A DNA stretch of 64,000 bases, taken from NCBI RefSeq assembly GCF_000720135.1, contig NZ_JOIU01000028.1, positions 39,834 to 103,833 on the forward strand. The letters are read 5' to 3'. The position numbers and the translations under genes are program-made. Positions within the stretch are counted from its first letter, which is position 1. Each line of letters opens with the position of its first letter. The stretch comes from Streptomyces sp. NRRL S-1022. Its GTDB lineage: Bacteria > Actinomycetota > Actinomycetes > Streptomycetales > Streptomycetaceae. The notes below the pieces were generated by a model. The model did no database searches. It saw nothing but the letters and a program-made list of their open reading frames with translations, and was not told the origin of the DNA. Shown piece after piece: positions 18,339 to 27,792 of the stretch.

Positions 18339-19660
18339 TTGCTCTCGGGTACCTTCCAGCCGAACCTCGCCTTGACCGCCGCGCCGTGCGCGGGCAGGTC
18401 CTCCGCCTCCGCCAGCGTCACCACGTGGTGGGCGACCTCGGCGAGGGCGTCCCGCGTGTAGTCCACGATGTGGATGCCGCGCAGGAAGGACTGGACCGAC
18501 AGGCCCGAGGAGTGGCAGGCGCAGCCGCCGGTGGGCAGGACGTGGTTGGAGCCCGCCGCGTAGTCGCCGAGGGAGACGGGGGCCCAGGGGCCGATGAAGA
18601 TCGCGCCCGCGTTCTTCACCCGGTCGGCCACGGCGGCCGCGTCGGCGGTCTGGATCTCCAGGTGCTCGGCGCCGTACGCGTCGACCACCCGCAGGCCCTC
18701 CTCGATGCCGTCCACGAGGACGATCGCGGACTGCCTGCCCCCCAGCGCCGGCACGATCCGGTCGTCGATGTGCTTGGTGGCCGCGACCTGCGGCTCCAGC
18801 TCCTTCTCCACCGCCTCCGCCAGCTCGACGGAGTCGGTGACCAGGACGGCGGCCGCGAGCGGGTCGTGCTCGGCCTGGCTGATCAGGTCCGAGGCGACGT
18901 GCACCGGGTCGGCGCCGGCGTCGGCGAGGATCGCGATCTCGGTCGGGCCCGCCTCGGCGTCGATGCCGATCTTGCCGGTGAAGTAGCGCTTGGCGGCGGC
19001 GACCCAGATGTTGCCGGGGCCGGTGACCATGTTGGCGGGCGGGCAGGACTCGGTGCCGTGGGCGAACATCGCGACGGCGGTGGCGCCGCCCGCCGCGTAC
19101 ACCTCGTCCACGCCGAGCAGGGCGCAGGCGGCCAGGATCGTCGGGTGCGGCAGGCCGCCGAACGCGGCCTGGGCCGGGGAGGCGAGCGCGATGGACGCGA
19201 CGCCGGCCTCCTGGGCCGGGACCACGTTCATGACCACGGAGGACGGGTAGACCGAGCGGCCGCCCGGCGCGTACAGGCCGACGCGCTCGACCGGCACCCA
19301 CTTCTCGGTCACCGAGCCGCCGGGCACCACCTGGGTGGTGTGCGTCGTACGGCGCTGCGCACGGTGGACCAGCCGGGCGCGGCGGATGGACTCCTCCAGG
19401 GCCGCGCGCACCGCCGGGTCGAGGCTGGTGAGCGCGTCGGTGAGCGCCTGGGCCGGCACACGGACGGATTCCAGCCGTACTCCGTCGAATTTCTCGGCGA
19501 AGTCGATCAGCGCCGCGTCGCCACGATGATGCACGGCCTCGCAGATCGGACGCACCTTCTCCAGGGCGGCCTGAACGTCGAAGTCGGCTCGGGGCAGCAG
19601 GTCGCGCAGGGCGGGGCCCTCGGGAAGGGCGTCGCCGCGCAGATCGATTCGGGAAATCAC
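18335..19660 (-). CDS. hisD: Histidinol dehydrogenase
   Basis: Zn- and NAD-dependent two-step oxidation of histidinol to histidine. 441 residues from GTG 19660 ([15 protein letters not shown]). Conserved blocks: [62 protein letters not shown] (with zinc ligands), [10 protein letters not shown] and the [19 protein letters not shown] signature near the C-terminus. First gene of the operon hisD-hisC-hisB-small-hisH-priA-ridA-hisF. The frame is open much further upstream but loses family similarity, and the intergenic region follows. Confidence 0.97.
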   Translation of the reverse strand: MISRIDLRGDALPEGPALRDLLPRADFDVQAALEKVRPICEAVHHRGDAALIDFAEKFDGVRLESVRVPAQALTDALTSLDPAVRAALEESIRRARLVHRAQRRTTHTTQVVPGGSVTEKWVPVERVGLYAPGGRSVYPSSVVMNVVPAQEAGVASIALASPAQAAFGGLPHPTILAACALLGVDEVYAAGGATAVAMFAHGTESCPPANMVTGPGNIWVAAAKRYFTGKIGIDAEAGPTEIAILADAGADPVHVASDLISQAEHDPLAAAVLVTDSVELAEAVEKELEPQVAATKHIDDRIVPALGGRQSAIVLVDGIEEGLRVVDAYGAEHLEIQTADAAAVADRVKNAGAIFIGPWAPVSLGDYAAGSNHVLPTGGCACHSSGLSVQSFLRGIHIVDYTRDALAEVAHHVVTLAEAEDLPAHGAAVKARFGWKVPESK

Positions 19661-19859
19661 AGTCCCAATTCTCTCAGACCGCCGTCGGGAGCCGTCCGCG
19701 CGTATCAATGGCTGATACAGAACGTGGACCAATGGGTGGTACATAGGCTGGCCGGAACCCGGAAGATCACCTTCACGTGTGGTGTTCCGGGGGTCACGCA
19801 GCGGGCATGAACGGCTGTACGAAAACCGCTGAAAACCGCTGAAGAGGGAGAGGAGCGCG
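19661..19859. promoter_or_regulatory. Divergent intergenic region upstream of hisD
   Basis: A 199-base gap between divergent genes, less GC-rich than its surroundings. It contains a perfect 6-bp inverted repeat GTATCA-N5-TGATAC (19702-19718) and an imperfect ACCAATGGGTGGT element just beyond it (19728-19740). The repeat lies 42 bases upstream of hisD and is a candidate operator. No leader peptide rich in His codons is apparent. AGAGGGAGAGGAG ahead of 19860 is the ribosome binding site of the rightward gene. Confidence 0.5.
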
Positions 19860-21437
19860 GTGACCGAGGGGGCCGGCATCCGCACCGGGGACCTGCCGGA
19901 CGACCTGACCGCGACCGAGGCGGGCATGTGGCAGGCCTTCCGCAACGGCAGCGTGTACGACCTGAGCAGCGGGGACGCCACGGTGGACGATCCGCACGGC
20001 GGCCGTCCGTGGGGCCCCGAGCGGACCGTGCGCGCCCGCATCGTGTGCTGGCTGCTGCTGGACGGCCCGCCGGCGCTCGCGGGCCGGGTGGCCGCGCTGA
20101 AGCTCGTCGGCGTGCGGATCACCGGCGCGCTGGACCTGGCGGGCGGCCACGTCCCGCCGTACGTGGAGCTGACCGGCTGCCGCTTCGACGAGGAGGTCCG
20201 GCTGCCGGAGGCCCGGTTCACCACCGTGCGCCTGGCGGACTGCTCGGTGCCGCGCCTGGAGGCGGCCCGCGTGCACACCGAGGGTGATCTGCACCTGCCG
20301 CGCTGCCGGTTCCGCAGCGGGGTCCGGCTGACGGACGCGCACATCGGCACCGATCTGCTGCTCAACGAGGCGATCGTGCAGCGCGACCGCAGCGGCCGGT
20401 CGATCGCGGCGGACGGGATGACCGTGGGCCAGGACCTGCAGGCGGAGCTGCTGGAGTCGCAGGGCGAGTTCAGCCTGCGCGGCGCCCAGATCGGCGGCTC
20501 GCTCAGCCTGCGCGGCGCGAGGCTCGCCAACCCCTACGCCCGCTTCGCCCTGAACGCCCCGCAGCTGACCGTCGAGCGCACCCTGTACCTGACCCCGGCC
20601 GGCGTGGGCAGCCCGCTGCTGAGCGGCACGACACCCGCGCGCGGGACGCGCATCCAGCCGTTCGAGTGCCGGGGCGGGGTGCGCCTGGACGACGGGCGGT
20701 TCGGGGACGCCGTCGACCTGGAGCGGGCCCGGTTCGCGTTCACCGACGACCAGGGGCTGTCCCTGCGCCGGGTGCAGACCCCGGAGCTGCGCTTCCTCGG
20801 GGACAAGCCGCAGCGGGGCAAGGTGGTGCTGTCCGGCGCGCGGGTCGTGAACCTGGTGGACCGGGCGAGCAGCTGGCCGGAGGCGGGCAGTCTGCACATG
20901 GGCGGGTTCGCCTACGAGAACCTGGTGCCGCAGGGCCCGTTCCCGCTGACCCAGCGCCTGGACTGGGTGGCGGCGGCCACCGCCGAGTACGCGCCGGAGC
21001 CGTACGAGCGGCTGGCCGCGGTGCTGCGTGCCGCCGGGGAGGACGAGGACGCGCGCGAGGTGCTGCTGGCCAAGCAGCGCCGGCGGCGCGAGACGCTGCC
21101 GCCGGCCGCCAAGGTCTGGGGGTTCGTGCAGGACTGGGTGGTGGCCTACGGCTACCGGCCGGGCCGGGCCGCGGTGTGGATGGCGGTGCTGTGGGCGGCG
21201 GGCACGCTCGCGTTCGCGCACGCCGACCATCCGCCGCTGAACTCAGGCGGCCATCCGGCGTGGAGCCCGGCGCTGTTCACGCTGGACCTGCTGCTGCCGG
21301 TGATCGACCTGGGCCAGGCCGGCCAGTGGCAGCTGCGCGGCGGCTGGCAGTGGCTGGCGGCGGTGATGGTCCTGTTCGGGTGGGTCCTGGCGACGACGGT
21401 GGCGGCGGGCGCGACCCGGCTGCTGCGCCGGAGCTGA
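19860..21437 (+). CDS. Large membrane protein with pentapeptide-like repeat domain
   Basis: 525 residues, GTG start with a strong upstream GGGAGAGGAG. The N-terminal about 350 residues contain degenerate beta-helix repeats ([69 protein letters not shown]), like those of pentapeptide-repeat proteins. A helical segment with [30 protein letters not shown] follows. Three hydrophobic stretches close the protein ([32 protein letters not shown] and [25 protein letters not shown]). The arrangement resembles bacterial proteins with a two-helix pore-type C-terminus (inference). Homologues are sometimes named membrane-associated oxidoreductase; I see no redox motif to support that. Confidence 0.85.
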   Translation: MTEGAGIRTGDLPDDLTATEAGMWQAFRNGSVYDLSSGDATVDDPHGGRPWGPERTVRARIVCWLLLDGPPALAGRVAALKLVGVRITGALDLAGGHVPPYVELTGCRFDEEVRLPEARFTTVRLADCSVPRLEAARVHTEGDLHLPRCRFRSGVRLTDAHIGTDLLLNEAIVQRDRSGRSIAADGMTVGQDLQAELLESQGEFSLRGAQIGGSLSLRGARLANPYARFALNAPQLTVERTLYLTPAGVGSPLLSGTTPARGTRIQPFECRGGVRLDDGRFGDAVDLERARFAFTDDQGLSLRRVQTPELRFLGDKPQRGKVVLSGARVVNLVDRASSWPEAGSLHMGGFAYENLVPQGPFPLTQRLDWVAAATAEYAPEPYERLAAVLRAAGEDEDAREVLLAKQRRRRETLPPAAKVWGFVQDWVVAYGYRPGRAAVWMAVLWAAGTLAFAHADHPPLNSGGHPAWSPALFTLDLLLPVIDLGQAGQWQLRGGWQWLAAVMVLFGWVLATTVAAGATRLLRRS

Positions 21438-21570
21438 GCGCACGCGAGGCACGGGGTGCCGGACGCACACAACTTGAACATTCACCCTTTACCGGTCCTT
21501 GACCTTCCGGCGTACAACTTTCCATGACTTGACCAGCGCCTCTGGCGCCGCCCCGACCTGCGGACTTTCA

Positions 21571-22623
21571 ATGGTCGGCACCATGGCTCTGCTGCCCTCG
21601 TTCATCCGCCCCACCCGGATGACCAAACGCTCCGCGCGCCCGGCCGCCCGACCGCCGGCCGGGGACGAGGTCGTGCTCGACGCACCCGACGACCGCCTTT
21701 CGCCCGCGCTGGTCGCGGCGGCCCGGGGCGAGTACGCCGCCGCGGCCGGCCTGCTCGCCGCCACCCGCGCCGCGGCCGAGTGGGAGAACCGGGACCGCTA
21801 CGTACGGCGGCTGGCCGCCTTCGCCCGCTCCCGCCCCGAGTGGTACGAGCAGTGGCGCGCCGCCGCCCCGGACCACCCCGGCGCGCTGCTGGTCGGGACC
21901 CAGCTGGCGGTGGACCGCGCCTGGCCCTCGCCGGCCCGCGCCGAGCTGCTGCGCGAGACCAGTCCGCTGATCACCGCCGCCGCCCGCGCCGACGACCGGG
22001 ACCCGGTGCCGTGGCGGATCGCGCTGGACCACGCGCGCGGCTCGCGGGCCGGGCACCGCTACTTCGAGGAGCTGTGGGAGGCCGCCGTACGGCGCGCCCC
22101 GCACCACTACGGCTGTCATGTGGCCGCCCTGCGCTACCTGGCCACCTTCTGGCACGGCTCGCACAGCGAGTGCTTCGACTTCGCCGACCGGGCCGCGCAG
22201 GACGCCCCCGACGGCTCGCTCGTCCAGGCGCTGCCCGCCCGGGCCGCCTTCGGCTACCTCACCGACGGCTGCGGGCCCGAGGTGCCGCGGGCCCGCCTGG
22301 ACGCGGCCGCCGACCGCGCGATCGCGCTCTCCGGCCGCTTCCCGGCGGCCGACCCCTGGCCCGCCGAGGTCCGCAACAAGCTGCTGTACGTCCTGCTGCG
22401 GCTGGACCGCTGGGAGGACGCCCGCACCCAGCTGCGCCTGATCGGCCCGTACGCCACGTCCTTCCCCTGGGACCGGCTCTCGGACGACCCGCTCGGCCAC
22501 TTCCTGCGCCTGCGCGAGCACCTGGAGACGGCGGGCCCGCGGCCCGCCCCGGACGGGCTGCTGACGGCGCCCCCGGGCCCCCTGGACGGCCACGGCGAAC
22601 ACGCCCGCGCCGGGGACCACTAG
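21571..22623 (+). CDS. Conserved hypothetical protein, helical TPR-like repeats
   Basis: 350 residues from ATG 21571 (MVGTMALLPSF); ATG 21583 or an upstream TTG at 21499 are alternatives, and none has a clear ribosome binding site. The product is soluble and Ala/Arg-rich, built of helical pairs resembling a tetratricopeptide solenoid: ALVAAARGEYAAAAGLLAAT, VRRLAAFARSRPEWYEQW, FEELWEAAVRRAPHHYGCH, ALRYLATFWHGSHSECFDFA. No catalytic motif is recognised. The next gene starts 12 bases downstream, so a short operon is possible, although that gene also has its own -10-like box. Confidence 0.75.
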   Translation: MVGTMALLPSFIRPTRMTKRSARPAARPPAGDEVVLDAPDDRLSPALVAAARGEYAAAAGLLAATRAAAEWENRDRYVRRLAAFARSRPEWYEQWRAAAPDHPGALLVGTQLAVDRAWPSPARAELLRETSPLITAAARADDRDPVPWRIALDHARGSRAGHRYFEELWEAAVRRAPHHYGCHVAALRYLATFWHGSHSECFDFADRAAQDAPDGSLVQALPARAAFGYLTDGCGPEVPRARLDAAADRAIALSGRFPAADPWPAEVRNKLLYVLLRLDRWEDARTQLRLIGPYATSFPWDRLSDDPLGHFLRLREHLETAGPRPAPDGLLTAPPGPLDGHGEHARAGDH

Positions 22624-22634
22624 GCTGGGGCGCC

Positions 22635-23375
22635 GTGACCACCGTCCGTCTCCCCCTCTTCCCGCTGAACTCGGTGCTGTTCCCGGGGCTCGTGCTGCCG
22701 CTGAACGTCTTCGAGGAGCGTTATCGCGTCATGATGCGCGAGCTGCTGAAGACCCCCGAGGACGAATCGCGCCGGTTCGCCGTCGTCGCCATCCGCGACG
22801 GCCACGAGGTCGCGCCGAGCGACCCGGGCATGCCGGATCCCACGGCCGAGCCCGAACGGGGCCCGGCCGCCGGCTTCGGCCCCGACCCGCTCAAGTCCTT
22901 CCACTCGGTGGGCTGCGTGGCGGACGCGGCCACCGTCCGGGAGCGGTCCGACGGCACGTTCGAGGTGCTGGCCACGGGCACCACCCGGGTCCGCCTGCTG
23001 TCCGTGGACGCGTCGGGGCCGTTCCTGACCGCGGAGCTGGAGGAACTGCCGGAGGAGCCCGGGGACGAGGCCGGCGCGCTGGCCGAGGGCGTCCTGCGCT
23101 CCTTCCGCCAGTACCAGAAGCGCCTGGCGGGCGCCCGCGAGCGCTCGCTGTCCACCGGCGCCGACCTGCCGGACGACCCGAGCGTGGTGTCGTACCTGGT
23201 GGCCGCGGCGATGGTGCACGACACGCCGACCAAGCAGCGCCTGCTCCAGGCCCCGGACACCGCGTCCCGGCTGCGGGACGAGCTGAAACTCCTTCGCGCG
23301 GAGACGGCCATCATCCGTAATCTGCCGTCGTTGCCCGCGTTCGAGCTGACCCGGACGCCGACCAGTCTGAACTGA
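22635..23375 (+). CDS. LON peptidase substrate-binding-domain protein
   Basis: 246 residues. It consists of the LON N-terminal (substrate-recognition) domain alone: VRLPLFPLNSVLFPGLVLPLNVFEERYRVMMRELL at the start, the core IRDGHEV and VGCVADAATVRERSDGTFEVLATGTTRVRLL, and a helical C-terminal region. No ATPase or protease domain is present. Such stand-alone proteins are widespread, with unclear role. GTG 22635 is preceded by TAGGCT at 22621-22626, a plausible -10 box giving a nearly leaderless mRNA. ybaK follows 18 bases downstream. Confidence 0.9.
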   Translation: MTTVRLPLFPLNSVLFPGLVLPLNVFEERYRVMMRELLKTPEDESRRFAVVAIRDGHEVAPSDPGMPDPTAEPERGPAAGFGPDPLKSFHSVGCVADAATVRERSDGTFEVLATGTTRVRLLSVDASGPFLTAELEELPEEPGDEAGALAEGVLRSFRQYQKRLAGARERSLSTGADLPDDPSVVSYLVAAAMVHDTPTKQRLLQAPDTASRLRDELKLLRAETAIIRNLPSLPAFELTRTPTSLN

Positions 23376-23393
23376 GGGAAGCACGACAGCCTG

Positions 23394-23897
23394 ATGGCGA
23401 AGAAGCCGAAGAAGACGCAGCAGCCCGGGGGAACGCCCGCGACGGTCGCCCTGACGGCGGCGGGCGTGGACTTCACCGTCCACGCCTACGACCACGACCC
23501 GTCCCACCCGTCCTACGGCGAGGAGGCTGCGCAGGCGATGGGCGTCTCCCCCGACCGCGTCTTCAAGACCCTGGTGGCCGACGTGGACGGCTCCCTGGTG
23601 GTCGGCGTGGTCCCGGTGGCCGGCTCGCTGGACCTGAAGGCCCTGGCCGCGGCGGTGGGCGGCAAGCGGGCGGCCATGGCCGACCCGGTCCTCGCCGAGC
23701 GCACCACGGGCTACGTCCGCGGCGGCATCTCCCCCCTCGGCCAGCGCAAAAAGCTCCGCACCGTCCTGGACGACTCGGCCGGGGCCCACCCGACGATCTG
23801 CGTCTCGGCGGGCCGGCGCGGCCTTGAGGTGGAGCTGGCCCCGGGAGACCTGGCGAAGCTGACGGAAGCGGTCCTGGCCCCGATCGGGCGGGGCTGA
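23394..23897 (+). CDS. ybaK: YbaK/EbsC-family Cys-tRNA(Pro)/Cys-tRNA(Cys) deacylase
   Basis: 167 residues. YbaK-type editing proteins hydrolyse Cys mischarged on tRNA(Pro). Signature: TVHAYDHDPSHPSYGEEAAQAMGV, the catalytic lysine region VFKTLVADVDGSLVVGVVPVAGSLDLKALAAA, then GYVRGGISPLGQRKKLRTVLDDSA and a final small beta region with SAGRRGLEVEL. A basic, Gln-rich N-terminal leader (KKPKKTQQPGG) precedes the domain. It is transcribed with the LON-domain gene and converges with the DUF2567 gene. Confidence 0.92.
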   Translation: MAKKPKKTQQPGGTPATVALTAAGVDFTVHAYDHDPSHPSYGEEAAQAMGVSPDRVFKTLVADVDGSLVVGVVPVAGSLDLKALAAAVGGKRAAMADPVLAERTTGYVRGGISPLGQRKKLRTVLDDSAGAHPTICVSAGRRGLEVELAPGDLAKLTEAVLAPIGRG

Positions 23898-23919
23898 CGG
23901 GCGTCCTCCGCCGCGCCGG

Positions 23920-24552
23920 TCAGTCGACCGGCGCCTCGGGGTCGCGTGGGCCGAACAGCGCGGTCAGTCCGAGATGCGCCAGCAGTCCGGCCAACGGCCA
24001 CGCCAGCAACGCCCCCTTGGCCGACAGCTTCAGCGGCGCGGAGAACGTCACCCCCTTGCCCACGGCCCGCGCGTGCGCGAGCACGTCGGACTCGGGACCG
24101 AGCCACACCCCGAGCCGCCAGGCCAGCAGGGACCCCAGCAGTCCGCCGAGCCCCAGCCCCACCACCAGCGGCACTCCCCCGCGCCGCCGCAGCAGGAACA
24201 CCACTATCGCGCTGACCAGCCCGAAGGCGAGCCCCAGCAGGATGAACGTTCCGTCCACCCCGACCGCCTGCTCCCCCTCGCTGTCCTTGAGGTAGACGAC
24301 CCAGTTCTTGTCGATCTGGTCCGCGACCAGCGGCACGTGCGGCGCCAGCCACCACCACAGCAACCCGAGCAGCACTCCGCCCAGCGCCACCGCGACCGTG
24401 GTGACGGCGGCCTCCCGCAGTTCCGTCTTCATCCCGGGGCCGTCCTGTTCGTACGCGCCCGCGCCCGGCCCCCCGGCGGGCGGCGGCGCCTGCCGGACCT
24501 GGTGCGCGGAGTCGTCGTGCGGCGGCGGAGGCGGAGTCAGCGGTGCGGTCAC
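23920..24552 (-). CDS. DUF2567-like membrane protein
   Basis: 210 residues from GTG 24552 (VTAPLTPPPPPHDD). A proline-rich cytoplasmic N-terminus (about 50 residues) is followed by four transmembrane segments: VTTVAVALGGVLLGLLWWWLAP, FILLGLAFGLVSAIVVFLL, VPLVVGLGLGGLLGSLLAW and ALLAWPLAGLLAHLGLTAL. An extracytoplasmic loop after the first helix holds KDSEGEQAVGVDG. This pattern resembles the actinobacterial DUF2567 family, assigned with moderate confidence. It is the third gene after an ABC ATPase and permease, 34 bases downstream of the permease stop, so it may be an accessory to that transporter. Confidence 0.75.
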   Translation of the reverse strand: MTAPLTPPPPPHDDSAHQVRQAPPPAGGPGAGAYEQDGPGMKTELREAAVTTVAVALGGVLLGLLWWWLAPHVPLVADQIDKNWVVYLKDSEGEQAVGVDGTFILLGLAFGLVSAIVVFLLRRRGGVPLVVGLGLGGLLGSLLAWRLGVWLGPESDVLAHARAVGKGVTFSAPLKLSAKGALLAWPLAGLLAHLGLTALFGPRDPEAPVD

Positions 24553-24586
24553 CTGAACATCGTGCCAGGTCGCGCTGTGGGCCGCG

Positions 24587-25408
24587 TCACCGGACGGCGG
24601 CCCTGCGGTACGCCCGGGTCGCCGCCGCCAGCGAGACCACGCCGACACCCGCGCACACTCCCAGGTCAGCGAGGACCACGGCCCAGTCGGGGTGCGCCCC
24701 GAAAGTCCGCGCGTACGCCTCGACGCCGTAGGTCGACGGCAGCAGATCACGGGCCAGCCGTACCGCCTCCGGCATCCGGTCGGCCGGCAGCACCCCCAGC
24801 AGCAGCGCCGCCGACATGCCCAGCTGCCCGAGCAGCGTGGCCAGCTCCGGCCGGGGCGCCAGCAGCCCGCACGCGGCGCCGAGCCCGGCCAGCGCGGCCC
24901 CGGCGAGCGGGATGACGGCCACCAGGATCCACAGGTTGGTCAGCGGCAGCCCGAAGAGCGCGCATCCGAAGACGGCGGTCACCAGGGTCCCCGGCACGGT
25001 GAAGGAGGCGTACGCCGCCGCCGCGCCCAGCACCACGGCGGCCGGCGGCACCGGCAGCGTGGCGTAGTGGTCGAGTCCGCCGCTGGCCCGCAGCTGCCCG
25101 AAGTACTGCGACAGCAGGTTCAGCGCGACGTACGCGACGACCAGCACCGACGAGCCGGCCACCACGGACTGCGCCTCGTGGCCGCTGTCGACGACACCGC
25201 GCATCATCACGGTGATGCCGACGGACTGGAAGGTCGCCACGAACAGCAGCGGGATCCGCGCCACCCGGGCCCGGGACAGCTGCGCCCGGTAGACGGCCAC
25301 CAGCGACGGCCACAGCCGTGCGGGCGGCCCCAGCTCGGCCGCGCCGGGTGCCGTGTCCGGCACGGCCCGGGCGCCGCCCGGCAGAACCTCGGCGGGTACG
25401 ACACTCAC
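24587..25408 (-). CDS. ABC transporter permease (ABC-2 type)
   Basis: 273 residues from GTG 25408 (VSVVPAEVLPGGARA), chosen because GAAGAGGAG lies about 10 bases upstream; ATG at 25474 is an alternative. Six hydrophobic segments follow a cytoplasmic N-terminus: IPLLFVATFQSVGITVMM, VLVVAYVALNLLSQYF, AAVVLGAAAAYASFTVPGTL, WILVAVIPLAGAALAGLGAA, LLGQLGMSAALLLGVLP and VVLADLGVCAGVGVVSLAA. The internal LRASGGLDHYATLPVPPAAVVLG and C-terminal LLPSTYGVEAYART patterns are typical of ABC-2 permeases for drug or lipid export. It partners the ATPase at 25491-26504. Confidence 0.88.
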   Translation of the reverse strand: MSVVPAEVLPGGARAVPDTAPGAAELGPPARLWPSLVAVYRAQLSRARVARIPLLFVATFQSVGITVMMRGVVDSGHEAQSVVAGSSVLVVAYVALNLLSQYFGQLRASGGLDHYATLPVPPAAVVLGAAAAYASFTVPGTLVTAVFGCALFGLPLTNLWILVAVIPLAGAALAGLGAACGLLAPRPELATLLGQLGMSAALLLGVLPADRMPEAVRLARDLLPSTYGVEAYARTFGAHPDWAVVLADLGVCAGVGVVSLAAATRAYRRAAVR

Positions 25409-25490
25409 GACGAGCTGCTCCTCTTCCCTGCGGCGGTCGCGTTCCCCACGGCAGTCGCGCAGATCCATACGCATTCCGCGGCCGGTGTGC

Positions 25491-26504
25491 TCACGCCTTC
25501 ACCAGCCCCTGCCGGGCCGCGCCGCCCAGCGCCAGGTAGACGTCCTCCAGGCTGGGCGTGGCGAGCGTGAAGTCGTCCAGGGCGGCGAACGCGGCCCCGC
25601 CGGTCACGGTGGCGACGGCGGCGCGGGCCTCCTCGGGCGCGAGCCGGAGCGTCCAGCGCCGGCCGGACTCCGCGGCCCGTTCGCGCAGCACGGCGACCTC
25701 GGGCACCTCAAGCGGCGCCCGCTCCCGCCACACCAGCTCCACCCGTACCTCGCCGGCGACCTGTGCCTTGAGCCCGGCCGGGGTGTCGCAGGCGATGACC
25801 CGGCCCTGATCGAGCACGGCGACCCGGTCCAGGACCGTCTCGGCCTCGATGACGTTGTGGGTGACCAGCAGCACGGTCGTCCCGTGCTCGGCCCGCCGCC
25901 GGTCCACGGCCGCCCACACCGCCCGCCGGGCCACCGGGTCCATGCCGGTGGTCGGCTCGTCCAGCACGAGCAGCGGCCGTTCACCGACGAGGGCGGCGGC
26001 GAAGCAGGCGAGCCGCCGCTGGCCGCCGGACAGCTTCCTCAGCGCGCGCCCGGCGATCGGGGTCAGCCCCAGCTCCTCCAGGACGGCGTCCCGCTCGGCC
26101 CGCGCCCGACGCACGTCCAGGCCGCGCAGGCGTCCGGTGGTCTCGACGGCGAGGGAGACGGTCAGCTCGTCCAGGGCGGTGGACTCCTGGCCCAGGTAGG
26201 CGAGGATCCGGGCGGCCCGCTCGGGGTGCCGCACGATGTCGTGGCCGAGGATCTCGACGCTGCCGGTGTCCGGCCGCAGCAGGCCGGTGACCTGCCGTAC
26301 GAGGGTGGACTTGCCGGCGCCGTTCGGGCCGAGCAGCCCGAAGATCTCCCCGCGCCGCACGTCCAGCTCGACGCCGTCGGTGGCCCGCACCTCGGGGGTG
26401 CCCGGGGTGCCCCGGCGGGCCCTGACCGCCGGGTAGGTCTTGCCGAGTCCGCGCACACGTACGACGACGTCGTACCGAAGTGCCTGTCCCGCGCGCGTAC
26501 TCAC
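25491..26504 (-). CDS. ABC transporter ATP-binding protein
   Basis: 337 residues. Walker A GLLGPNGAGKST (near residue 60), Q-loop YLGQES, ABC signature LSGGQRRL, Walker B LLVLDEPTTGMDP and H-loop LVTHN are all intact. A C-terminal extension of about 80 residues (LKAQVAGEVRVELVWRER onwards, ending ATPSLEDVYLALGG) is typical of DrrA- or NodI-like exporters. GTG start. The linker after KTYPAVRARRGTPGTPEV is a small insertion between beta strands. First gene of the ATPase-permease-DUF2567 unit. Confidence 0.95.
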   Translation of the reverse strand: MSTRAGQALRYDVVVRVRGLGKTYPAVRARRGTPGTPEVRATDGVELDVRRGEIFGLLGPNGAGKSTLVRQVTGLLRPDTGSVEILGHDIVRHPERAARILAYLGQESTALDELTVSLAVETTGRLRGLDVRRARAERDAVLEELGLTPIAGRALRKLSGGQRRLACFAAALVGERPLLVLDEPTTGMDPVARRAVWAAVDRRRAEHGTTVLLVTHNVIEAETVLDRVAVLDQGRVIACDTPAGLKAQVAGEVRVELVWRERAPLEVPEVAVLRERAAESGRRWTLRLAPEEARAAVATVTGGAAFAALDDFTLATPSLEDVYLALGGAARQGLVKA

Positions 26505-26562
26505 AAAGGACGAGGGTACGGGGTCGGGGGCCTTTACTCGCCTTTGGGGGCGGCCGGGGGCA

Positions 26563-27792
26563 TCAGTCGGCGGCGGGCGCCTGCTGCTCGGCCGCCGCCG
26601 GTACGTCGAACTCCCGCCAGAACCCCGCCCGAATGGCGTAACGGTCGTGCTCGTCGATCTGGTCGTCCTTGTGGGCGAGCAGCCCGAACCGTGCCGCGTA
26701 CCGCAGCAGCTCGCCGTCGATCCGGTGCGGGATGCGCGGGTACATCTGCGACAGCCGCTGCAGATGGCTCTGGTCGCCGAGCCGGGACATCCAGCGGCGG
26801 GCGAAGACCTGCCCCACCTCGTACGGGTCGCCGCCGACGGTGGTGATGTCCTCCTCCCGGTCGGCCCACCGCTGCTCGGCGGTGGTGAGCTGGGCCAGCG
26901 TCGGCATGGAGGCGGCCTCGGGGGGCTCGGCGGCCACGCCCGGACGGTCGACCCAGCCCTTGTCGGAGGACCAGCGCAGGGTCGCGGTCGCCGGCTGCTG
27001 CACGGGCGGGGCGCCGGGCGCGCGCAGCGCGGCCAGGTCCTTGGGGGTGGGGACGCCCTTGGCTGCGGGGACCCGCTCCGCGGTGCCGTTCGCCGTGGCC
27101 GTGGCCGCTTGGGGGTGCGCGGGCTGCTCGGCGGGCCGCTCGGCCGCCGACGGCGCGGACTCGGGCAGCGGGGCGGAGAGGATCGCGGCGATCTCGGGGC
27201 GGGGCGCGGGCGGCGGGGCGCAGACGCCGGTCAGCTCCTTGGCCCGGACGGCCTGGATGATCCAGGCCCGGTCCAGCACGCGCCGCTCGTCGGCCTCGGC
27301 GACCAGGTCCTCGGACTGGTTGTAGTCGCCGTCGGCGGCCTGGACGGCCCACAGGTGGACGGCGACGCCGTGCTCCTTCGCGGCCATCATGCCGGGCAGC
27401 AGATCACCGTCGCCGGTGACCAGCACGATGTCGGAGCAGGCCCGGTTGCGGGCCAGCTCGGTCAGCTCGGCGTGCATGGCGGCGTCGACGCCCTTCTGGG
27501 CCCAGCGGCCGTCGCTGCGGGTGAGGGCGCCCAGCCGGACGGTCACCCGGGGCATCACGCGCAGCCGGCGGTGCTCCGGCTGGGGGACCCGGTCGGGGGC
27601 GCCGTCGAACCAGTAGATGCGCAGCAGGGGCCGCTCGGTGTCGGACTCCGCGCGCTCCCGCAGGGCCTGGATCAGCGCGGCGTGGTCGACGGTGATCCGG
27701 GACCGCGAGGGCTCACCGGCGAGGAGGCTGGCGGCGGCTCCCAGCAGATACCCGGCGTCCACCAGGACGATGCATCGGTCCACGCGACTCAC
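26563..27792 (-). CDS. NYN-domain protein (PIN-like nuclease fold)
   Basis: 409 residues. The N-terminal about 190 residues form a NYN/PIN-like domain with acidic residues Asp12 (CIVLVDAGYLLGAA), Asp103 (GVDAAMHAEL) and Asp128/Asp130 (VLVTGDGDLLPGMMAAKE), the pattern of a Mg-dependent RNase. A long low-complexity Ala/Pro linker (about 210-290) leads to a C-terminal domain (VGQVFARRWMSRLGDQSHLQRLSQMYPRIPHRIDGELLRYAARFGLL) resembling a winged-helix or OST-HTH-type RNA-binding module (inference). GTG start. The product probably acts on RNA; the target is unknown. Confidence 0.88.
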   Translation of the reverse strand: MSRVDRCIVLVDAGYLLGAAASLLAGEPSRSRITVDHAALIQALRERAESDTERPLLRIYWFDGAPDRVPQPEHRRLRVMPRVTVRLGALTRSDGRWAQKGVDAAMHAELTELARNRACSDIVLVTGDGDLLPGMMAAKEHGVAVHLWAVQAADGDYNQSEDLVAEADERRVLDRAWIIQAVRAKELTGVCAPPPAPRPEIAAILSAPLPESAPSAAERPAEQPAHPQAATATANGTAERVPAAKGVPTPKDLAALRAPGAPPVQQPATATLRWSSDKGWVDRPGVAAEPPEAASMPTLAQLTTAEQRWADREEDITTVGGDPYEVGQVFARRWMSRLGDQSHLQRLSQMYPRIPHRIDGELLRYAARFGLLAHKDDQIDEHDRYAIRAGFWREFDVPAAAEQQAPAAD

